Below are positions 1 through 5,431 of a stretch of DNA of 6,293 nucleotides, in pieces; position 1 is the first letter of the stretch; the number at the start of each line of letters is the position of its first letter. The DNA lies in NCBI GenBank assembly GCA_003563255.1, contig PWSL01000532.1:1-6293 (forward strand), read 5' to 3'. The notes under the pieces were generated by a model. It was not told the DNA's origin. It did not search any database and was given only the letters and a program-made list of their open reading frames with translations. Made by a program: the position numbers and the translations under genes. This DNA comes from Desulfonatronospira sp. (lineage in GTDB: Bacteria > Desulfobacterota > Desulfovibrionia > Desulfovibrionales > Desulfonatronovibrionaceae).

Positions 1-78
1 ACTGGCTCTCCCCGCACTTATTTTTTCCAATAAAACCAAGATCATTTTAAAAAAATAAGTGCGGGGGTGCCTGTCCCC
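1..78. repeat. REP-like hairpin repeat, copy 1 (left edge of window)
   Basis: The left arm starts ACTGGCTC and continues CCCCGCACTTATTTTTT (10-26). The right arm is its exact complement (50-66) and ends GTGCCTGTCCCC (67-78). The inner 17 bp pair perfectly around a 23-nt AT-rich loop; the outer part pairs with two T-T mismatches and a one-base bulge. A second copy at 2410-2479 has the same outer sequences and mismatches but an unrelated inner stem. Such GTGCCTGTCCCC-ended palindromes resemble REP elements mobilised by REP-associated tyrosine transposases (RAYTs); no RAYT gene is in the window. The outermost left bases are probably cut off by the window edge. Confidence 0.8.
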
Positions 79-100
79 AATTGAGGCAGGCATAAAATTA

Positions 101-122
101 TATAAGTTTCGCTGTAGTGTTA
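101..122 (+). repeat. Long-distance inverted repeat, left arm
   Basis: These 22 bases (beginning TATAAGTTTCGC, ending GTAGTGTTA) are the exact reverse complement of 2364-2385. Outside them, the block CCAATTGAG..AG.CAT (78-93) also has an inverted counterpart at about 2396-2409. The REP-like hairpins lie immediately beyond on both sides. The pair brackets the ATPase-nuclease gene and its MITE. The stretch from 123 to 343 between this arm and the next repeat shows no gene, RNA or other repeat that I recognise. Confidence 0.85.
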
Positions 123-343
123 GTAAAGGATCAAAGACAACAAAGTCCAATTGAAAATAAAAATACATTGAAGTGTTTTCTATCGTAATGATAAATAGGT
201 GGGCTGATCATCGATCATTCAAAACAGATGTGCTTCAGTCGACAGGAAATAGCGAGCCACTATGCTGCATGGTTTCCTTGTGAGCATTCGGTGCCATCAA
301 TCACCGTCGAGAGCTCCAATGGCACAGACAAGTTCAACTTTAC

Positions 344-403
344 GTAACCATTCAGAGGGTGCCGAAACCGGCCAGCAATACCGAGGGCCTACTGAATGGT
401 CAC
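344..403. repeat. Remnant of an IS66-type transposon end (60-bp stem-loop)
   Basis: Bases 344-373 start GTAACCATTCAG and match the inverted right end of the MITE (2221-2250) at 28 of 30 positions. Bases 392-403 (CTGAATGGTCAC) are the inverse of the first 12 bases with one mismatch, so the unit has both ends of a GTAA..TTAC-type element with almost nothing between. The flanking octamers (336-343 and 404-411) differ, so there is no target duplication; this is an old or internally deleted copy. It lies just past the stop codon of the ATPase-nuclease gene and could fold in its mRNA, but there is no U-tract to make it a terminator. Confidence 0.6.
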
Positions 404-433
404 GGTACAATTAGGGTCAGATCAATGAGATGA

Positions 434-1978
434 CTATCTTTTTTCCCAATCAAAGCGGACAATATTACGTTCGCCGCGGTCAAATTCCACACCTATCAGG
501 TATATTTCGAGATTTTGACCACGGTATTTATCAGCATATCCTCTTTTGCGGATCTGCTCCAGGGCCGTGCCCGGAGTTTTGTCGAGGTCCAACACCTTGA
601 ATTCAAAGATGAAGACCCTGTTTTCAAGGCGCACCGTCATATCGATCCGGCCGTGATTTGCGGTGTCCTCGGCCGTGACATCCAGGCCCAGGGCCTTGAA
701 ATAGCAGTAAAACACGGAAGCGTAGTAGCCTTCATATTGGGACAGTTTGTTTTTTCGGTACCAGTCGTGGGGAATAGCGGCAAACAGTGAGTGAAAAGTC
801 AGGTTCAAGGCATCCAAATTGTTATTCTTCAAGGCATCATAGATTTGAAGCTGGGTTTTGTCTTTGAGCGTGGGATCCGGCGTATAGCGCTTGAGAATAT
901 AATCGGACAGACTACTTTTGACCTCCATATTAGGGTAACGTAGTTTGTAGAATGTCTTGCCCGCCACCCTGAATGCCTGCTCGATGGTCAGGTAGCCGGT
1001 CTGAAAAAGCAGGTTTTCCGGCTCCACAAAATCTACGTCAAAGCCCCCGATAATGGATTCCGAAGCGTTCGTGTGCTCAAGTTCAGGAATAAAGTACCGC
1101 TTCTTTTTGAACAACTCCACCAAAAAAGCAGGAGTACCGCTCTCAAACCAAAAATTGCAGAATTCATTTGTTCGTAAATAATTCAAAATACTGAAAGGGT
1201 TGTAAACGGCCTCTCCCAGCCATGAATAGCCGTTGTACCAGTTCCGGATTTCATCCAGGGATTTTCCCCGCAAGTGTTGAGCAAACACCTCGGTCATCTC
1301 GGGTTCGGTATAACCGCAGATGGTGGCGTATTGAGCATCAAGGGTGATATCGATCAGGTTGTTGAGCCCGGAAAACAGGCTGACCTTGGAAAATCTGGAA
1401 ACTCCGGTGAGAAAGGCGAACCGGATATTAGCATCCTGTGCTTTGATCACCGAATAGAGGTTTTTCAGACCTTCCCGCATTTCAGCGGCTGCTTCAGGGT
1501 CAGAAATATTGTCCAGAATGGGCTTGTCGTATTCATCTACAAGAACAACGGCTCCCAGCCTGTAATTTTTTTTTGCCTTGCGGATCAGGCTGCTAAAACA
1601 ACCGGACACGCTGTTCTTGTATTGACATGAAACCTGCAACCTTTCCTGGTTGTCGTCTAAGAGTTCAAAGATCTTCTGGTCTAGCGCTTCCCTGTGTTGA
1701 AGAATTCCTTCTGCAAAGGAAATATGAATCACGGGATATTTTTTCTCCCAGTCCCAGTGATCATAAAGCCAGAGATTTCTGAACAGGTCCTGGTTACCCT
1801 CAAAGGCTTCTTTCAGGGTGTCTATAAACAGGGATTTGCCGAACCTGCGAGGCCTTGAGAGAAAATAGTATTTTCCGCTTTCAACCAGCTCATGCACAAT
1901 CCTGGTCTTGTCCACATAGGTGTATCCATCCTCAATGATCTCTCGAAGGGTACTCACCCCGATGGGCAATTTTTTCAT
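434..1978 (-). CDS. AAA-ATPase-like protein with C-terminal PD-(D/E)XK nuclease domain
   Basis: A 514-residue protein of the AAA-ATPase_like / DUF1703 type (Pfam PF09820 followed by PF08011). Seen in order: the family-typical N-terminus MKKLPIGVSTLREI with YVDKT (21-25); a Walker A variant RPRRFGKSL (42-50, Lys48); Walker B VVLVDEYDKP (144-153, Asp148/Glu149); TGVSRFSKVSLFSGLNNL (191-208); NWYNGYSW (246-253); and a nuclease-like core with Asp446, Glu459 and Lys461 in IDMTVR..FIFEFK. Length and domain order look complete, so it is probably intact and cytosolic. The frame opens six codons earlier at a GTG (1996), but family members usually begin at MKKLPIG, so the ATG at 1978 is preferred; its Shine-Dalgarno is weak (AGGT, about 9 nt upstream). 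Nuclease activity and role (defence, mobile-element biology or other) are not established for the family. It stands alone between inverted repeats, suggesting accessory origin. Confidence 0.9.
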   Translation of the reverse strand: MKKLPIGVSTLREIIEDGYTYVDKTRIVHELVESGKYYFLSRPRRFGKSLFIDTLKEAFEGNQDLFRNLWLYDHWDWEKKYPVIHISFAEGILQHREALDQKIFELLDDNQERLQVSCQYKNSVSGCFSSLIRKAKKNYRLGAVVLVDEYDKPILDNISDPEAAAEMREGLKNLYSVIKAQDANIRFAFLTGVSRFSKVSLFSGLNNLIDITLDAQYATICGYTEPEMTEVFAQHLRGKSLDEIRNWYNGYSWLGEAVYNPFSILNYLRTNEFCNFWFESGTPAFLVELFKKKRYFIPELEHTNASESIIGGFDVDFVEPENLLFQTGYLTIEQAFRVAGKTFYKLRYPNMEVKSSLSDYILKRYTPDPTLKDKTQLQIYDALKNNNLDALNLTFHSLFAAIPHDWYRKNKLSQYEGYYASVFYCYFKALGLDVTAEDTANHGRIDMTVRLENRVFIFEFKVLDLDKTPGTALEQIRKRGYADKYRGQNLEIYLIGVEFDRGERNIVRFDWEKR

Positions 1979-2008
1979 CGTTAGTGACCTGTCCACGGGC
2001 TCATTTTA

Positions 2009-2023
2009 GACCTCTGCGAGGTC
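2009..2023. promoter_or_regulatory. Perfect small inverted repeat in the leader of the ATPase-nuclease gene
   Basis: GACCTC-TGC-GAGGTC is a perfect 6-bp stem with a 3-nt loop. It lies 31 bp upstream of the preferred ATG at 1978 and, if the promoter at 2036-2064 is right, inside the 5' untranslated region. It could be an operator for a dimeric regulator or a small mRNA hairpin. Only the symmetry is observed; the function is inferred. Confidence 0.3.
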
Positions 2024-2035
2024 CTTTGCGTTTTT

Positions 2036-2064
2036 ATTATCCACAGCATCAAGATAACTGGACA
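2036..2064 (-). promoter_or_regulatory. Candidate sigma70-type promoter for the ATPase-nuclease gene
   Basis: On the minus strand, a -10-like GATAAT (2041-2036, 5 of 6) lies 17 bp downstream of a weak -35-like TGTCCA (2064-2059, 3 of 6). This would start transcription near 2029, about 50 nt before the ATG at 1978. The MITE insertion (target duplication at 2068-2075) abuts the upstream side, so it may have changed the promoter: it also brings TTGACT (overlapping 2066-2071), but that is 22 bp from the -10, too far for a standard promoter. Confidence 0.3.
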
Positions 2065-2075
2065 GTCAAAAGTTC

Positions 2076-2250
2076 GTAAACATTCAGGGGGCACTCAATT
2101 GCAGTTTCTGGCACAAGGTCTGGGGACTGTCCCCGCAAAGTACTATCTTTGTAGGTTCACACAACTTAGCGTTTGCCATGTTTCATTTGTGCAGGATAGG
2201 TGACGCGGGGACTGTCCCCAGGCCGGTTTCGTCACCCCCTGAATGGTTAC
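2076..2250. mobile_element. IS66-like MITE, 175 bp, flanked by 8-bp target duplications
   Basis: The element starts GTAAACATTCAGGGGG and ends with the inverse of GTAACCATTCAGGGGG, giving terminal inverted repeats of about 16 bp with one mismatch. It is flanked by identical octamers AAAAGTTC at 2068-2075 and 2251-2258. GTAA ends plus an 8-bp duplication are the known signature of the IS66 family. There is no transposase reading frame in 175 bp, so it is non-autonomous and would be moved in trans. Its interior carries another inverted pair, CTGGGGACTGTCCCCGC (2120-2136) with GCGGGGACTGTCCCCAG (2205-2221). Perfect target duplications imply a fairly recent insertion. Confidence 0.85.
2120..2221. 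repeat. Nested inverted repeat inside the MITE
   Basis: The 17-bp arms at 2120-2136 and 2205-2221 are inverse copies except for the central base of GGGGACTGTCCCC. Each arm is therefore also nearly self-complementary. The 68 bp between contain a small hairpin CAAAG..CTTTG. The arms resemble REP-type GGGGAC repeats, so either the MITE carries its own secondary structure or a REP element landed inside it. Confidence 0.6.
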
Positions 2251-2363
2251 AAAAGTTCTAGCGCAACTCGCTGGAATTGTGATATTAAAAAAAACAGTTG
2301 CCAAACAACATTTTGGAGATAAACACTTGAAATCACAAGCTTTTTTCTTTAGCTATAAAATAT

Positions 2364-2385
2364 TAACACTACAGCGAAACTTATA
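2364..2385 (-). repeat. Long-distance inverted repeat, right arm
   Basis: Exact 22-bp reverse complement of 101-122. The similarity continues outward in patches (CTCAATT near 2402-2408, then the REP outer sequence GGGACTGGCTC) in mirror order to the left flank. The interval 2259-2363 inside this arm is AT-rich and shows no gene. The arms are inverted rather than direct, so recombination between them would flip the roughly 2.2 kb between, not excise it. Confidence 0.85.
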
Positions 2386-2409
2386 AAATACAGTATGCTA
2401 TCTCAATTT

Positions 2410-2479
2410 GGGACTGGCTCTTTTGCCGCCAAATTTTTGAAGCATCTGCAAATTAGCAACTGGCAAAAGTGCCTGTCCC
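2410..2479. repeat. REP-like hairpin repeat, copy 2
   Basis: The left arm GGGACTGGCTCTTTTGCC (2410-2427) pairs with GGCAAAAGTGCCTGTCCC (2462-2479) over 18 bp with two mismatches, both T-T, around a 34-nt loop. The outer sequences match copy 1 at 1-78 while the inner stem (TTTTGCC/GGCAAAA) differs. Directly after it the tail repeats in tandem as GTCCCAATTT (2475-2484) and GTCCCCAATTT (2485-2495). The reading frame that crosses it has no coding character. Confidence 0.8.
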
Positions 2480-2666
2480 AATTTGTCCCCAATTTCGACA
2501 CTGACAGGAAGAAGGACTTTTTTTCCAACAAATTGTTTAGATCGATAAAGCGCTCTATTTGCATATCACAGCCTCGATGCTGATTATCCGTATATATGAC
2601 AATCTAGTTGTGAATTTTCCGAAGGTCAACTCAAAATACATATTTTCATGGAAATTGTTCTCATTT

Positions 2667-2760
2667 GGTAACTATTCTACCACATAACTTGAGAGTTCAA
2701 AGTTCCTGGTTCTTCGTTCCTGGTTGAAATAAATAAAGTGAATAAATTTGGATAGTTACC
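2667..2760. repeat. 94-bp unit: inverted GGTAACTAT ends around a tandem decamer
   Basis: GGTAACTAT (2667-2675) and its perfect inverse ATAGTTACC (2752-2760) enclose two copies of GTTCCTGGTT (2702-2711 and 2716-2725, period 14). A third copy of the decamer is at 4852-4861, next to the large palindrome. It may be a small non-autonomous repeat; no target duplication is visible. Apart from this unit I see nothing recognisable in the gene-free AT-rich DNA from 2496 to 2928. Confidence 0.45.
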
Positions 2761-2928
2761 CAGAAACAAGATTACCCTGAATCTTCCCCTGCAAAAAGCT
2801 CTAAAACATACCCTGTCAAAAAGGCTCTTTTCTTTATTGGGTTGGGGGCATAGAGAAGCAATCGTGCGCTAACAGTGTGTTGAGAAAGTCATTATCAGGC
2901 AGGCTGTTCAAAAATTCCAAGCGGCAGT

Positions 2929-2993
2929 CCGGCACTCACATGAGTAGATATCTTCCGGAATGAGCTAGTATTGGCAACTCAAGTGAGTGCCGG
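2929..2993. repeat. 65-nt hairpin downstream of the glycosyltransferase
   Basis: CCGGCACTCACATGAGT (2929-2945) pairs with ACTCAAGTGAGTGCCGG (2977-2993), 16 of 17 bp, around a 31-nt loop that contains the small palindrome TTCCGGAA. It lies 26 bp past the glycosyltransferase stop codon on the minus strand. It could protect or end that transcript, or be another REP-type repeat. It lacks a U-tract, so it is not called a terminator. Confidence 0.5.
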
Positions 2994-2995
2994 GT

Positions 2996-3010
2996 CCCGG
3001 GCCGCCCGGG
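2996..3010 (-). terminator. GC-rich hairpin just after the glycosyltransferase stop
   Basis: CCCGGG-CCG-CCCGGG forms a 6-bp all-GC stem beginning 8 bp after the TAA stop (3019-3021). It is followed at once by the 65-nt hairpin. There is no T-run on the minus strand behind it, so it is not a canonical intrinsic terminator. The two stacked stems at an operon end may still pause polymerase or stabilise the 3' end. Confidence 0.3.
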
Positions 3011-3018
3011 TGAGACGC

Positions 3019-3726
3019 TTACCTGTAAAACCCGGCTATTCTATCCAGGGAAACACCGCAATGGTAGAGTGTCCTTATGAACCAGTTTCTGAGGGTGCAT
3101 CTTGCTGTCCCTTCTTTTTGCCATCTTCTGGGCGAGGTCATGACTTTGTTTTTCAGGATAACAATCCGGCCCCCTTTTTTTTTGATCCTGGTCATCATTT
3201 CCAGGTCTTCCATGATGGGTATTTCCCTGAAACCTCCTGTCTCATGAAAGTAATCCTTCCGGATGAATATGGCCTGGTCACCATAGGGGACGCGGGTGAG
3301 GGCAATCCGGATGTTGGCTCCCAGCTCGATGAGCTTAATGATCCTTTGACTGGAATCTATACCCAGAGAGAAAGCCCCGCCAATTATATCACTGTCGGCA
3401 TCCATTGCCCTGGGGATCAATTCGGGCGCGTTATCCGGCAGCCGTGTGTCTGAGTGCAGAAAAAGCAGGATTCGGCCCCGGGCCATTGCCGCCCCTGCGT
3501 TCATCTGTTTTCCACGGCCTTTACCTGAACTGACAGCCTGTATTCCCTTTGCATTAAGAGCAGAAACGGTCTCCAGTTCAGGGCTGCCGTCAACAACTAT
3601 GATCTCACAGTCATGGCCTGCAAAAACCTTTAACAGGTGCCGGGCAAAGGCATTTATTGAGGCCTGTTCTCTGTAAACGGGAACAATCACTGATATCACG
3701 GGATGGACTGGCAGATTCCGGCTCAT
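3019..3726 (-). CDS. Family 2 glycosyltransferase, rSAM/selenodomain-associated type (TIGR04283-like)
   Basis: A 235-residue GT-A fold glycosyltransferase, about the usual length for the TIGR04283 group. Visible signatures: the nucleotide-binding start ISVIVPVYRE (11-20), VVDGS (44-48), SGKGRGKQMNAGA (67-79), the metal/nucleotide motif FLHSDTRLP (89-97, a DXD equivalent), PYGDQAIFIRK (147-157), GGF..IPIMEDLEM (164-177, acid catalytic region) and TSPRRW (197-202). No signal peptide or obvious membrane segment, so probably cytosolic. It would move a sugar from an activated donor; the acceptor is unknown. Members of this group occur near radical SAM genes, some linked to arsenosugar-type pathways, but no ArsM or ArsS is seen here. 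It follows the radical SAM gene by 42 bp in the same direction, suggesting one transcript. The ATG at 3726 has no clear Shine-Dalgarno. Confidence 0.85.
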   Translation of the reverse strand: MSRNLPVHPVISVIVPVYREQASINAFARHLLKVFAGHDCEIIVVDGSPELETVSALNAKGIQAVSSGKGRGKQMNAGAAMARGRILLFLHSDTRLPDNAPELIPRAMDADSDIIGGAFSLGIDSSQRIIKLIELGANIRIALTRVPYGDQAIFIRKDYFHETGGFREIPIMEDLEMMTRIKKKGGRIVILKNKVMTSPRRWQKEGTARCTLRNWFIRTLYHCGVSLDRIAGFYR

Positions 3727-3768
3727 GGGTTTATGTTTTTCAGGGTTTGTCCATGGCCTTTACCCGGG

Positions 3769-4761
3769 CTAAGAAAGATAAGCAGAAGGCCCCTGCAGGA
3801 TATCCCATTCGCATTCCCGGTAAACAGCCTTGCATTCATGAACACCCAATCCCCGGCCCTGCTCTGTCTTTTCCTCAATGTCCCTGGGGTTTGATCCGGT
3901 TTCAGCCCAGAACAGGTTGGCCCCGGCCAGTGTGCCCAGAGTGCATGGCTCATGGGTACAAAAGCCTTTGACTGAAGCCGGAGTACCCAGAATGGTTACG
4001 GCTACGATCTGAGCCATTCGCAGTTCGCTGATCATTCCCCTGGAAGCTATTTCAGTCCCGGGTATTTCAATGCGCCTGGCCGCCCCGCTGAATGCCGGGT
4101 TCACGGAAGCGGCAAAAAGTATGGCCTGGACAATTTCTTCATCTGTATGTTCAGGTCCGACAGGCTCTACGCAGGTCCCTACCTTCAGCCCGGCCTCCTG
4201 AAAATTACGTATGCTTTCAAGCCTTTTTTCAGGCGGGATCAATGTGTCGGTTCCTTCCCGCATCCTTCTGGCATGATAAACGCCCGAATATCCAGCATCC
4301 TTTATTCTCCTGGCCCGCTCCAGAGACTGATCCCCCACATTAGCCACCATCAGAGTCTCAGGATTCAGATTCTTCCTGATCTCCTGTGAAACTTCAATGA
4401 ACTGCCCAAAAGGGTATTGGGCCGTGGTCATGACATATACCGCGTTGGCCCCGTTTTTTTCATGCTGCCTGGCATAAAAAACAGATTCTTCCGGGGATAT
4501 TCTGCTTTCATCCTTAAAAATATTGTTTACCCTGGCAAAGGAGCAGAACTTGCAATCACAAGCGCAGGGGGCGAGGTCCAGGGCAAGCTGGCCATGGACT
4601 TCCGCTTTGCCTGAGACTCGTTTTCTGGATATTGCTCCGGCCTCGGCAATTGTTTTTAAGGACTCAATGGAATCCGGGGGATGAGAAAGCAGAAAAAGAA
4701 GTTCCTGACTGGAAAGGTTTTCTGTATCCCATGATTTTGAAAACAGGTCGTCAATAAACAT
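3769..4761 (-). CDS. Radical SAM protein, BioB/HydE-like
   Basis: A 330-residue radical SAM enzyme. The [4Fe-4S]/SAM motif CxxxCxxC is Cys66, Cys70 and Cys73 in APCACDCKFCSF, with an extra Cys68. After it come features of the BioB/HydE/PylB branch: EESVFYARQHEKNGANAVYV (91-110), MVANVGDQ (138-145), a sensing-type PPEKRLESIRNFQEAGL (176-192), GTCVEPVGPEHTDEEI (195-210) and RIEIPGTE (230-237). The C-terminal GFCTHEPCTLGTLAGANLF (267-285) resembles the BioB-type barrel end, and HEC (309-310) with REC (316-317) adds cysteines that might bind a second cluster. It is probably cytosolic and oxygen-sensitive. It is not a clear BioB: the usual biotin synthase cluster-loop sequence is absent and there are no other biotin genes. 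Partnered with the downstream glycosyltransferase, it may act on a small molecule that is then glycosylated; that is inference. Start at ATG 4761; AGGA lies 15 nt upstream, longer than usual. Confidence 0.87.
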   Translation of the reverse strand: MFIDDLFSKSWDTENLSSQELLFLLSHPPDSIESLKTIAEAGAISRKRVSGKAEVHGQLALDLAPCACDCKFCSFARVNNIFKDESRISPEESVFYARQHEKNGANAVYVMTTAQYPFGQFIEVSQEIRKNLNPETLMVANVGDQSLERARRIKDAGYSGVYHARRMREGTDTLIPPEKRLESIRNFQEAGLKVGTCVEPVGPEHTDEEIVQAILFAASVNPAFSGAARRIEIPGTEIASRGMISELRMAQIVAVTILGTPASVKGFCTHEPCTLGTLAGANLFWAETGSNPRDIEEKTEQGRGLGVHECKAVYRECEWDILQGPSAYLS

Positions 4762-4796
4762 GATATGTGATATTATTCCTGAAGTATTACGGTCAA

Positions 4797-4826
4797 TTTA
4801 TAATAGGTGCTTAGCGGAAATTTCAA
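4797..4826 (-). promoter_or_regulatory. Candidate sigma70-type promoter for the radical SAM/glycosyltransferase pair
   Basis: On the minus strand, TTGAAA (4826-4821, 5 of 6 to TTGACA) is separated by 18 bp from TATAAA (4802-4797, 5 of 6 to TATAAT). This would start transcription near 4790 and leave a leader of about 29 nt before the ATG at 4761. An overlapping -10-like TATTAT (4805-4800) is an alternative. A perfect 14-bp palindrome abuts the upstream side of the -35. Confidence 0.5.
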
Positions 4827-4840
4827 ACCAACATGTTGGT
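4827..4840. promoter_or_regulatory. Perfect 14-bp palindrome, candidate operator
   Basis: ACCAACATGTTGGT is a perfect palindrome with no spacer, ending exactly at the upstream edge of the candidate -35 (TTGAAA). Its position fits binding by a dimeric activator, or by a repressor overlapping the promoter. The regulator is not identified and no transcription factor gene is in the window. Confidence 0.4.
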
Positions 4841-4866
4841 CGTTATAATTGGTTCCTGGTTACCTC

Positions 4867-4979
4867 TCGTTCCCAGGCTCCAGCCTGGGAACGCTTAGTT
4901 CTTGCGGCTCCAGCCGTTTCTTAAAAAATGTGGCTTGAGCCACAAAAAAGCGATGTCCCCAGGCTGGAGCCTGGAAACA
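4867..4979. repeat. Large imperfect palindrome made of four small palindromes
   Basis: Four small hairpins occur in a row: 4868-4893 (GTTCCCAGGCT/AGCCTGGGAAC), 4905-4916 (CGGCTC/CAGCCG), 4929-4944 (TGTGGCT/AGCCACA) and 4959-4974 (CCAGGCT/AGCCTGG). The first pair of modules reads as the inverse of the second: the reverse complement of about 4921-4979 aligns to about 4867-4921 with scattered substitutions and a short indel. The unit is thus two head-to-head copies of one repeat and could extrude as a cruciform of about 55 bp per arm. The GTTCCCAGGCTCCAGCCTGGGAAC sort of module resembles widespread bacterial palindromic repeats. A lone REP-type GGGGACAGGCACC follows at 5012-5024. Confidence 0.75.
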
Positions 4980-5131
4980 AGAAAATCTTTGCTTTCTTGT
5001 CTGTGGTCTGTGGGGACAGGCACCCAGGCCATCTTAGATGAGCCCAGACAGAGCCTTCTGCACTGCCAGACACTGGAATCAAACAGGGCCAGTTTGAAGG
5101 ATCAATTGATAATGATTTTTTTGTACAGCTT

Positions 5132-5413
5132 ATGGCCGCCAATCCGCAGAGCATACAACTCATTGATGTGCGAAGTCCTGCGGAGTATGCTGCGGGCCAT
5201 AGTCCCTCTGCTGAAAATATGACGGTGGATCAGCTGGAGGAAGATATTGATTCATTTACCGATGAAAAACCAATCGTGTTTATCTGCTCCACCGGGGCAA
5301 GAAGCGGTGAAGCTTACTATCTGTTTTTGGATAAACGCTCTGACCTGAAGGGCGTTTACTATGTGGACGCAACTGTTACCTATTCCCCTGACGGCAGCTT
5401 TACTATAGAATAG
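5132..5413 (+). CDS. Rhodanese-like domain protein, probably 5'-truncated
   Basis: A 93-residue single rhodanese domain: LIDVRSPAEYAAGH (10-23) and the active-site loop CSTGARS (52-58, Cys52), followed by the typical end YYLFLDKRSDLKGVYYVDA (62-80). Such domains carry sulfur as a cysteine persulfide. The usual GHIPGAINI segment is altered here to GHSPSAENM. The same frame is open upstream from 5042, and its product (including GQFEGSIDNDFF just before Met1) resembles the N-terminal extension of related rhodaneses. It contains no ATG, GTG or TTG and ends at a TGA (5039-5041) beside the palindromic repeat. No Shine-Dalgarno precedes the ATG at 5132. The gene has therefore probably lost its real start, and perhaps a signal peptide, to the repeat insertion; it may be a pseudogene. 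If translated from 5132 the catalytic loop is retained. Confidence 0.72.
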   Translation: MAANPQSIQLIDVRSPAEYAAGHSPSAENMTVDQLEEDIDSFTDEKPIVFICSTGARSGEAYYLFLDKRSDLKGVYYVDATVTYSPDGSFTIE

Positions 5414-5431
5414 AACATCTCTTCTAACCTG

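Noticed and set aside
344..2250. A composite IS66-like element using the ends at 344 and 2250 with the ATPase-nuclease gene as cargo
   Set aside because: The octamers outside these two ends do not match (AACTTTAC versus AAAAGTTC), whereas 2076-2250 has a perfect target duplication of its own.
2395..2583. A 62-codon plus-strand frame across the second REP-like hairpin
   Set aside because: Most of it is the hairpin and its tandem tail; no ribosome site or protein family is visible.
2971..3453. A 160-codon plus-strand frame
   Set aside because: It lies opposite the glycosyltransferase, whose motifs are clear on the minus strand; the plus product has no family features.
3723..3953. A 76-codon minus-strand frame between the two operon genes
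   Set aside because: It overlaps the 3' end of the radical SAM gene in another frame and shows no recognisable protein.
4902..5222. A 106-codon plus-strand frame starting in the palindromic repeat
   Set aside because: It runs through repeat DNA and then overlaps the rhodanese gene in the wrong frame; the rhodanese motifs lie in the other frame.
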